From CAZOKZ01 sp964580585 (GTDB taxonomy: Bacteria > Sumerlaeota > Sumerlaeia > SLMS01 > JAHLLQ01): a stretch of 15,717 nt of DNA. The translations under genes and the position numbers were made by a program. The stretch covers positions 1 to 15,717 of the forward strand of contig CAZOKZ010000088.1 in NCBI GenBank assembly GCA_964580585.1, written 5' to 3'. Below the pieces are notes generated by a model that saw only the letters and a program-made list of their open reading frames with translations, was not told the DNA's origin and ran no database searches. Shown here piece by piece: positions 15,501 to 15,717 of the stretch; the stretch's first letter is position 1, and each line of letters opens with the position of its first letter.

Positions 15501-15717
15501 GTGGGGACGCAGTCACTGCGTTTCGACGGCGCCTCGGGCGATTGGATTGCCACCGAAGGCGTGGCATCCAATGGCAACGGCATTCGTGTCGAAAGTGGCC
15601 ACGAGTACGTGCTTTCATTCTCGCACCGCGCGTCGGATATCGATGCAGGCCTTCGAGTGTATGTGGTCGAAGACGATGGAAACGGCCTGACGACTTCGAC
15701 GCTTGTTTCGTCGCTGC
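477..15717 (+). CDS. Giant exported multidomain surface protein (Calx-beta / CARDB / IgGFc-like), 3' end outside window
   Basis: A single frame runs from ATG 477 to the window edge with no stop: 5,080 complete codons, last complete codon ending at 15716. The N-terminus is a signal peptide, so the protein should leave the cytoplasm. Most of the length is beta-sandwich modules: five Calx-beta-like repeats, bacterial Ig-like and FN3-like domains, and more than ten CARDB-like domains, many closing on an acidic-then-Asn-Asn signature. Interrupting them are a propeller-like segment, a helical toroid-like block, an IgGFc-binding-like segment, an aromatic-rich stretch and a CBM-like jelly roll. I find only 15 cysteines in 5,080 residues. 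Such architectures are known from giant adhesins or extracellular matrix proteins, so adhesion, cell-cell contact or polymer binding is the likely role, but that is inference. No protease, glycosidase or kinase motif was seen. The C-terminus, where an anchor or sorting signal would lie, is missing. Confidence 0.95.
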   Translation, partial: MNRVPVVQMVKNAKTTFLLVRLLILGAVLLPTQLFASEGPPSVRCRDYDLYTLETLTDVTIYIDRVGATGTAFTVPYTIGGGTATYGTEYTASTTNGTLSFAANDTFKTVVVHIKYDSTPEPDEFFSFQLGTPTNGVSKGFPHWTNVHILDEDTLPDIEVTADTSAVENGGSAAITFTGVPTPVNCNKTIALSFAYSGTAVKGTDYEISGLYENNYTQVYLNSGNSYNRTIYVNPTDDTDFEGDETATITVSLYWSGTTDTSTIDINPISVTIQDDDAPPVATIDTPGGTWWEHYNQYDRTFTFNLSKPAAIETSIPYILSGTASSSDYTITPENNVTIQPGQSSGTITINTVNDSLVELNETLIVTIDPNATDVIAGSPDSQTLTILDNDHPTINLMASDSGSESVSTKLITVSMDPSTGSGLDVTVPFILSGTATGGGVDYSISPASPLIFEDGETSKTITLTINDDALDEIDETVVITLSGLTHGVVGNSPYTYTINDDDPAPTLNVPSAVTFDETQWASGDLTLTIPITLSTVSGKNVGGYFHFINGTAQPGSDFRLFTDPNWGYPTNGTNISIPAGQMSTQIEISIINDDLFEQTESFALNSSYVSNATLSNNPIAITIYDHDLPFELVAHDIAIDRGSATRLDGLTQYGISGQENLQYDWTIVEALDADYTLTEAGEPVYAPLYQDLTTTPSLTGQTTINVLATDTGNNDLDDLTTYTLTTYAWDMTTEASELANLNQSDFLSQGVIDWGATLDRIETALVNGISLSVWSEESVGNPGTFNLFDQVGTDNERLLAADHRLLALQSSRYLGSSTENILLITYDTSTDNIVAWTKTNINDEWSSVSLSESQVGYSSQASLVRLQSKWFAALSDGNGDIKVFERSGSNWNSILTTTGNFPALTTGRDGEVYLAYIDGQNLKIKQYNTTTGWTSDTSWPQSISITGAFDGLDLQCDAAGTLWAALRSGEELSFYLSKYDLVYEEQQAFASSAATNSFTSFGAQESRRLIYPDQGGWMQALGNDSETSDKLSLYRLEADPLSLVVSDDSTSASQQLLTHRYIPNAKDRFGTMAFDETGEAFIAWQPSLRHAGTNYPVGRHFHNSLQINNGLPFTLESDLYVKLGVWDSSDVQVRIWGDDVINVMDEEFTVPIDTWVNWPADGDLQVTVSNTSIGMASDAGKKTVWAQYRIDGRELWPVCDSIILTDESEFEFTDLEITDGTCDSYDSTPCVVINEELRFTTGEQMQFGALISYTPFVSLGLDATDVVWEVTDGVGEIDPDGTFHATGLGIGRVIASRPQDGLRDEVFVIVGDPGEVAYYEILPRDETVLGLNDKISLRAIARDVGGNQVAGNPFWILDGPGELSQTGLYRSPQTATASALTIVRVVDKDESLAKGEKLLTIDGDAPVVINYAAVSVDGTTSSTLSGALVFQWDLSQSPPEVSMPVSYRVVLDGIETIATLSSDAISSDELRIEWNSAAVPDGEHEFTLFAVDGHGNSNAAFAPFLTFNLLNSTDEPSIAKGLDWLLRHQYRETNPTEMFGSWQNENSRDISELVIEASLAAQALGTSNLSYLANPELGLNRWSGEQLTVAEVYHDAIVWLVAAMDSGKVTGFVPRSFAIEALAGAGDLLNEIESVRGVPVDGRYRQAQELVNDFIAEELNSGGALDLSDGGFAKGEESLSTRFETLRALAVLARAERFDTLQELLSHRDAEGNSILYRYFDENLRWTLEDALEAKTTTNSGGWSNVRYSQALGIPEDEGWLSDNLYLSSEVGSVLLQIKRQRVDSILDWLLAEGQVDSLDATVKGLQSDAIDAPGAFPIGSESVSDTAIASQFLARNVLRQVETALEYAENSDEAPDYSTITNDSYETLVGDTDSNGAANYLLYGEQLIDGSWNGRAADTALALAALRPELTIRDMEYNSAEEKFLVRVANIGMIEATGVRVSIFDNDPLEMSVRDRSNNALASSLSLVVPVSTDLSNIVEFEVPYTPGVFPPLLTVMVDADGRVPEYEKDNNIATWQLPEGPNLLLQPGTLAVRNDSQTGPPFVGSPWKLRARLWNMGKQTVSFTSGAGSNSMLKVYNGNPSNGAASSLLWTQSMRQCGLNDDTNSTLSKLESGRSETILVDVPEGVILTPGKYDIYLWIDYASGYNNSQGEIRETNELDNIVGGLVEFYRAGTAVDRPDLAVTDRVITHDPLIAPCGGVTDLIVWVDNAGTAPAYDVLARVSSDDLLTSHSIIIPVIDAKQSVRVEFPLVMGTATSGQRDWIVMVDPEDAIDEVREDNNIASHQIPVSCDAPTSIYDLAVYPSDIKLSDESGKLLPNISVRNLGLGVLAPGEHMHIKVEKRTVSQYEASRGSYGFFSSKDYYPFILNANSSRSYEVTPNSFNSNEVINSGWVDVRATLYPVQGPQETDQRWDDVPANDVAETTIFTHKTDLRVIAFTIDSSEKTISDCEETNAYFDLQIEVANGDGTPGFHTAEPVRIWLLDETTGDVLASFNDLRLDPMGGDASDLSSNRYVFPLNQIPLSAGDHLLRAVIDPENLYAEIDETNNAKAQVVSVVDDPGFTRDAPDIALDANELYLNVENDMVVVYGNVMLLEGECQPAPVENLEITVESGSPQAPLANASMTIDRINPGQTVAFAVPTGLSPNDLTNSAPDYDLFTVVATAPVGAGETNLSNNTVTIDSRAPSAPTNLVAEGFATQYYLTWTLASDTPTTVTGYVLSRYIDVDSEFVLTDVLELPADQDAILLKNLETKAYHRFELRARGINQRLSTDVSLQVQDSSAGQPEIVEIIHGDPEETITVDTNLHPDVHFVPEDHVTLRVKYNDDLTSNPNVQLGMIYNFDAIEPDSQTPEDVNGDSIYTFSNIDLSANAGTVISENSFLAYLDVTPNATAIAPYRVYSNLVQVNYDNLYDLTFAQDAEDRIDVGIQVLRNNEWMDISFADVDIYAGSQFRMVARILNQHNPDLDIPDFDVLFKINLDYTDKGGHAVHVSTQDWANAQDGVLTVYSDDTGNPRYTTFGLTSYTIKHITDFRVSIDYQKNSSVGTVPEISESNNEFVQPYVPSARPIGREFLVPMPLAWLTEKEKKRQNYAINSYGNPYYPTVNSDGIDYRFTIIPRDTLADARVTFKIHNGSSNGKAPFTTIGTINVPAKGHADWAFPMDLEYATRPRVGVEAPNPEDPLHDPIQWNRALLIESNVDVSILMWDPIFGREFSELLIPSNQLDYRYTITGHYPSEMYYKKNNLFEQSWNPSAETPANPNFQYFAITSLWDVANVTIRRNDIGVPGPDTLPEGTPANADSYQITLKKGQTYYWAPYSYSEDMDEIWDSIYQDPTGVVIESSAPIVVASGLNAGMPTVNSWSGNHNYMLMHPSGIWGTEFVIPPAHHFSRFPYTNDRPRTMGFFRVVPMKNDETTAIWLDEKNPTDHPSEPTFILKPGQYLEINATSPFMDSQKRFVVDPSKTSKYFANLMERDATNPTQFKYVQRLELDSNSFHRIISEPTKPVQVTQFYNSPRNTVPDDWEYTLHSWNKFMSGPNVFHYWWKFSTLSIEEQLASYTNPALARAIGTGRGAFGDIFTYYYAFWYYEIPFGEMWTTGASQYVLLAEYPDMELPYYMGWHMGGTEFMPVIPTRAFATDSYNSISLPGEFYTSYQWYQHSSYEHLQTVYYNYPDPNPPNGNYGNFHNPVNQTQMHLVSLVLAEAGSVGDAFEYPQLYYRFEGESEWRNVLNDRDDFTVMRYPKIPSIEGTPPLAQWDMGFWREAPAYGWQDLGWGDEKAGYKMLTLKVLTYFENYRRIEFYNPDNLPLKISTIGLAWGGSSGSIGNYRYTDWEDAEPNPYVDLELTDASIHFPYGAPRVGTPTPFVVGIRNLGGEPTYDDNAHLRVIEKRLEPNGSISEHQVLPMGYSLPAVIPAGASRTFGWVLGDLANTVFDDSFVFTPQENTIELCAVVEYPSSVYLGWTTLPGEYATTNNSGCRAIEFARPDLAAKFTSLDGEALPNQYPVSINVDPVADDTLTFGVRYTTTEIPKTPVKLRTTVVYPIGQGPAPAVTRAELEFDPSDFIYENDEIYYYVDSSFDVQHPISGTYQLSVQIDSENVVNENDEANNSVSFAYQVVFPPTGNLVVSNLQFSEQPPFAVGQSIETTATLKAVGGSFTNIPVTVTLGDPSTGEPVLHAVTPQTVSSLGDGESVALNYTISFDQEYEGDFALAANIGRELNELYYWDNMVKRSIRVVPANEIDLADLMDHPDPRFKFSALVPSEVTQSDSPSDWVDLGSLVVNGGKVDVAAPFKVQIFDGRPDGDFRSVVAETILDPLDEGETQWPLWSDAWNTSNASLGAHDLWLAIDSANHLAGTPASVSGEASQTPLLAWKLADQGGLHVSGLSAAESAMGVKVEAYATTSTLAADWTLIGSWDSIHGYVHETVDATSGTIDVWQASEPMPLLLVMETLDGSAFPDRDTPWNLSMALYDDAGTTETVSIYDVDMALPENVFADDSVTTGPWSNRTALWVADDGSSYFTRKLHLARDFNVLGTGEALEPDMTASAAMQDASGSVVETDELLNNRARASVNVVPGPKDLRISIEAVSSTVSMGDSAQLNVTVSNLGTTVDQFFDVMVEIWPQGSVGQGDPVASMSKVVLEPVSASTPRTLAFNWWTNDGDGDFVAVATVDPAPSRVAEDDENNNTASVNFTVLNDLSISVVASPTVLDVDELTTLTVTVDGTIYTSGTLDLTVLRDDQTSGEWPVALGSQTPFDLNAETVIEGTWSAGENTPGLYRAKARVSRRVDGAWQMPVEVLSDAFEVLADVNLEADLWTDRDAYDCGEPVRMTASIANRSRNAPVGEMNVAITVEDSAGNVLFGTSKLISGLAKDQRVPVSFVWQDPLSFDPDVTAYVSVTELEGAATASAQTAFTLCPWPGVVLQPDLLANDGSETLYRQTPDARLELDLPGVALGTESDILVMIGDTESLALPVAYQRNLFPNADLANDTAGLPVFWQAGAGGSHVSPVADATDAVVGTQSLRFDGASGDWIATEGVASNGNGIRVESGHEYVLSFSHRASDIDAGLRVYVVEDDGNGLTTSTLVSSL
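594..2360 (+). other. Array of five Calx-beta-like domains (residues ~40-628)
   Basis: Five consecutive repeats of about 110-125 residues lie at 594-938, 942-1307, 1317-1649, 1653-1985 and 1989-2360. Each shows Calx-beta hallmarks: a middle strand followed by a (S/N)GTA-type motif and a D(Y/F) pair (GGGTATYGTEYT, SGTAVKGTDYE, SGTASSSDYT, SGTATGGGVDYS, NGTAQPGSDFR), then a D...E..E strand (TPEPDEFFSF, DFEGDETATI, LVELNETLIV, LDEIDETVVI, LFEQTESFAL). Each closes on an acidic turn: LDEDT, QDDDA, LDNDH, NDDDP, YDHDL. In Calx-beta domains such acidic turns bind calcium between adjacent modules, so the array may be a calcium-stiffened stalk near the N-terminus; calcium binding here is inferred. The fifth repeat is the most diverged. 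Confidence 0.85.
2361..2783 (+). other. Ig/PKD-like linker region (residues ~629-769)
   Basis: This segment follows the last Calx-beta turn. It contains a short sandwich-like stretch with an LQYDWTI strand reminiscent of PKD or Ig-like domains, then a strand pair TTINVLATD and TTYTLTTYAW, and ends with a predicted helical piece (ASELANLNQSDFL) before the propeller-like region. The family assignment is weak; I describe it only as a beta-rich connector. Confidence 0.35.
2784..3752 (+). other. Beta-propeller-like region (residues ~770-1092)
   Basis: At least five units of one pattern recur: a hydrophobic strand, a D-x-x-G turn, a strand with Ala and an aromatic, a variable loop, then a strand ending in Tyr/Phe. 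Examples are WFAALSDGNGDIKVFERSG (about 871-889), ALTTGRDGEVYLAYIDG (about 904-920), CDAAGTLWAALRSGEEL (about 957), YPDQGGWMQALGNDSE (about 1012) and MAFDETGEAFIAWQP (about 1073). An earlier unit is ENILLITYDTSTDNIVAW (about 820). Repeats of this kind are typical of sialidase-like or LVIVD-type propellers. No Asp-box (SxDxGxTW) or catalytic Arg/Tyr set of sialidases is visible, so a binding role is more likely than hydrolysis. The number of blades is uncertain. Confidence 0.55.
3753..4118 (+). other. Unassigned beta-rich segment (residues ~1093-1214)
   Basis: Alternating strands such as DVQVRIWGDDV and GDLQVTVSNTSIGM, then VWAQYRIDGRELWPVCDSI, suggest one Ig-like or CARDB-like sandwich of about 90 residues. 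I do not recognise a defined family. It separates the propeller from the Big-like pair. Confidence 0.35.
4119..4691 (+). other. Two bacterial-Ig (Big)-like domains (residues ~1215-1405)
   Basis: The first (about 1215-1315) has the pattern WEVTDGVGEIDPDGTFHATG followed by GRVIAS and DEVFVIV, close to the W-x-v-x-d-g-x-g-x-i-d-x-x-G-x-(f/y)-x-a motif common in bacterial Ig-like and invasin-type domains. The second (about 1316-1405) repeats it as FWILDGPGELSQTGLYRSP with a preceding LRAIARD strand. The first also contains Cys1223 and Cys1231 eight residues apart, which could form a disulfide loop. These are spacer modules in many surface proteins. Confidence 0.6.
4692..5027 (+). other. Ig/FN3-like sandwich (residues ~1406-1517)
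   Basis: Strands YRVVLDGIETIATL, ELRIEWNSAAV and HEFTLFAVDGHGN with a P-D-G-x-H turn resemble the Ig-like modules that quote 'the body of a thing gained by an agent' style domains in secreted enzymes (chitinase- and subtilase-associated Ig folds). The last strand leads directly into the helical block. Family placement is tentative. Confidence 0.4.
5028..6203 (+). other. Helical alpha/alpha-toroid-like domain, prenyltransferase/squalene-cyclase-repeat type (residues ~1518-1909)
   Basis: Unlike the rest of the protein this block is mainly alpha-helical. It opens with AKGLDWLLRHQ followed by FGSWQ and a helix ELVIEASLAAQAL. Later come GGWSN (about 1742) with SSEVGSVLLQI, and it closes with IDGSWNGRAADTALALAALR (about 1890-1909). 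The pattern G-(S/G)-W, then a helix beginning near D/T and rich in A/L, is that of the repeats in squalene cyclase, prenyltransferase and complement-thioester-domain folds. The DxDD acid motif of squalene cyclases is not seen, so I infer a non-catalytic or unknown role. Isolated domains of this fold next to CARDB domains are plausible in giant exported proteins. Immediately after it the chain returns to CARDB modules. Confidence 0.65.
6204..8519 (+). other. First CARDB-like array, about six modules (residues ~1910-2681)
   Basis: Modules lie at about 6204-6539, 6543-6990, 7014-7349, 7368-7760, 7770-8150 and 8181-8519. They show the CARDB (cell adhesion-related domain in bacteria) pattern: a P-D-L-x-(I/V) start, a strand ending in a V-x-N-x-G turn (VANIGMIEATGV, ARLWNMGKQTVSF, VWVDNAGTAPAYDV, SVRNLGLGVLAPGE), a P-G/A-x-x turn, a V-D-x-D/P strand, and an acidic-Asn-Asn close. 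The closes are EYEKDNN (2008-2014), EIRETNELDN (2154-2163), IDEVREDNN (2274-2282), EIDETNN (2543-2549) and ETNLSNN (2671-2677). Cys2199 and Cys2292 lie at the start and end of the third module and could pair. CARDB domains are generally spacers or adhesive modules. Confidence 0.8.
8529..8813 (+). other. Fibronectin type III-like domain (residues ~2685-2779)
   Basis: The segment starts APSAPTNLVAEG, has the YYLTWTLA strand with the conserved Trp, then VTGYVLSRYIDV in the position of the usual G-Y-x-(V/I) strand, an L-x-N-L-E turn, and the Y-x-F-x-(L/V)-x-A strand as YHRFELRARGIN. These are the standard FN3 landmarks (P-x-n-l, W, Y-x-v, L, Y-x-f-x-v-x-A). It is a single copy between two CARDB-rich stretches. 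Confidence 0.8.
8814..9668 (+). other. Beta-sandwich modules, CARDB-like (residues ~2780-3064)
   Basis: The first half (to about 9205) contains strands HVTLRVKYNDDL and ENSFLAYLDVTPNA with no family I recognise. The second half (about 9210-9668) is CARDB-like: RIDVGIQVLRN, QFRMVARILNQHNPD in the place of the V-x-N-x-G strand, DFRVSIDYQKN, and a close EISESNNEF (3048-3056). Base composition starts to fall here from roughly even toward AT-rich. Confidence 0.5.
9669..11039 (+). other. IgGFc-binding-like segment (residues ~3065-3521)
   Basis: The recurring half-repeat of the IgGFc-binding N-terminal family is visible: a strand of type I-x-S-x-x-P-(I/V)-x-V, then a large loop, then (G)-x-(E/D)-(F/Y)-x-(I/V)-P, then a (F/Y)-x-(I/V)-(V/T)-x-x-x-(N/D) strand and an L-x-x-G-(Q/E) turn. 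Here these are GREFLVPMPL (about 3068) with FTIIPRDTLADARVTF; LIESNVDVSIL (about 3192) with FAITSLWDVANVTI and LKKGQTYYW; VIESSAPIVVASG (about 3336) with IWGTEFVIPPAHHF (3373-3386), FFRVVPMKNDETTAIW and LKPGQYLEI; and a last IISEPTKPVQVTQF (about 3494). In animals this domain occurs in the mucus protein FCGBP, and bacterial versions occur in secreted proteins of unknown ligand. It is the best candidate for a dedicated binding head. Confidence 0.65.
11040..11519 (+). other. Aromatic-rich segment (residues 3522-3681)
   Basis: I count 39 Tyr, Trp or Phe among these 160 residues, about 24 percent, roughly three times what is usual. Clusters include FHYWW, FTYYYAFWYYE, PYYMGW, YTSYQWYQHSSY and VYYNYP. 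Met, Gly, Pro and His are also frequent. The DNA is AT-rich here. No family is recognised. Many exposed aromatics could mean polysaccharide binding or a cohesive, self-associating region; that is inference. It directly follows the IgGFc-like segment and may be its C-terminal extension. Confidence 0.6.
11520..11975 (+). other. Unassigned segment after the aromatic stretch (residues ~3682-3833)
   Basis: It contains MHLVSLVLAEAGSV, LYYRFEGESEWRNVL, FWREAPAYGWQDLGWG, YKMLTLKVLTYFENYRRIEFYN and KISTIGLAWGG. The YYRFEGESEWRNV strand looks like a short beta-sandwich piece with an aromatic face. I cannot name a family. It ends where the next CARDB series starts (PYVDLELTDASI). Confidence 0.4.
11976..13172 (+). 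other. Second CARDB-like array, three modules (residues ~3834-4233)
   Basis: Modules are at about 11976-12410, 12414-12818 and 12828-13172. Landmarks: VDLELTDASIHF then FVVGIRNLGGEPTYD and a close ATTNNSG; RPDLAAKFTS then a close VNENDEANN (4096-4104); NLVVSNLQFSEQPPFAVGQS and ALAANIGRELNELYYWDN in place of the usual close. Cys3945 and Cys3973 fall in the same module and could pair. From here the gene is clearly more GC-rich, with ACG, GCG and TCG codons frequent. Confidence 0.75.
13173..14186 (+). other. CARDB-like and unassigned beta modules (residues ~4233-4570)
   Basis: The first half has WVDLGSLVVNGGKVDVAAPF followed by KVQIFDG, LDEGETQW and LGAHDLWLAIDSAN, consistent with a diverged CARDB module. 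The middle (about 13610-13950) has strands GVKVEAYATTS, WTLIGSWDS and LLLVMETLDG and no recognised family. The last part ends GSVVETDELLNNRA (about 4548-4561), again an acidic-then-Asn-Asn CARDB-type close. Confidence 0.5.
14187..15197 (+). other. Third CARDB/Ig-like series, three modules (residues ~4571-4907)
   Basis: The first module (14187-14540) is a textbook CARDB: PKDLRISIEAVSSTVSMGDS, LNVTVSNLGTTVDQF, FVAVATVDPAPSRVAEDDEN with NNN (to 4679). The second (about 14541-14877) starts NDLSISVVASPTVLDVDEL and has GLYRAKARVSRRVDG. The third (about 14877-15197) starts VNLEADLWTDRDAYDCGEPV and has MTASIANRSRNAPVG; its opening resembles macroglobulin-type MG domains (x-D-R-x-x-Y-x-x-G-E-x-V). Cys4816 in its first strand and Cys4908 just past its last strand could bridge the module. 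Confidence 0.7.
15387..15717 (+). other. CBM-like jelly-roll domain, truncated by window edge (residues ~4971-5080)
   Basis: The segment opens NLFPNADLAN, then LPVFWQAGAGGSH, VVGTQSLRFDGASGDWI and VESGHEYVLSFSHRASD. This is the order of landmarks in CBM4/9-type and related galactose-binding-like jelly rolls (N-L-x-x-N-x-x-F/L, W, G-x-x-S-L-R-(F/I), V-x-x-G-x-x-Y-x-(L/F)-S-F/(W)). In such families this module binds polysaccharides or glycans. The last strands lie outside the window, so ligand residues cannot be judged. Confidence 0.6.

Noticed and set aside
477..15717. CRISPR array, tRNA/rRNA genes, insertion sequence or integrase
   Set aside because: No regularly spaced identical repeats, no structured RNA-like segments and no transposase motifs; the interval is continuous coding sequence.

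Overview
The window is almost entirely one coding sequence. After the 3' end of a tetratricopeptide-repeat (TPR) gene (1-413) and a 63-base gap, a reading frame opens at ATG 477. It runs without a stop codon to the right edge, giving at least 5,080 codons with the C-terminus outside the window. I read the frame codon by codon: there is no stop, frameshift or insertion sequence. The product starts with a signal peptide, so it should be an exported, probably cell-surface or extracellular, giant multidomain protein of a bacterium. The organism cannot be named from this sequence. The architecture (Calx-beta and CARDB arrays in a giant exported protein) suits environmental Gram-negative phyla such as Planctomycetota, Lentisphaerota, Hydrogenedentota or Sumerlaeota; that is inference.

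Layout of the giant protein (residue 1 = base 477): signal peptide 1-36; five Calx-beta-like repeats about 40-628; an Ig/PKD-like linker to about 769; a beta-propeller-like segment about 770-1092; Ig-like sandwiches, two of them bacterial-Ig (Big)-like, about 1093-1517; an all-helical block resembling the alpha/alpha toroid of prenyltransferase/squalene-cyclase-like proteins about 1518-1909; a first CARDB-like array about 1910-2681; a fibronectin type III-like domain about 2685-2779; further beta modules to about 3064; an IgGFc-binding-like segment about 3065-3521; a stretch extremely rich in Tyr/Trp/Phe about 3522-3681 leading into an unrecognised segment; a second long CARDB-like series about 3834-4907; and a carbohydrate-binding-module-like jelly roll beginning about 4971 and cut by the window edge.

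Read together, this looks like a very long stalk or adhesin built from calcium-binding and Ig-fold spacer modules, carrying four non-Ig blocks (propeller, helical toroid, IgGFc-like, CBM-like) that are the likely binding or functional heads. Base composition is uneven along the gene: AT-rich in the Calx-beta and IgGFc/aromatic parts and GC-rich near the 3' end, suggesting assembly from segments of different history. The upstream TPR gene has no visible terminator after it and may be co-transcribed. Nothing in the window supports RNA genes, CRISPR, insertion sequences or genes on the minus strand.
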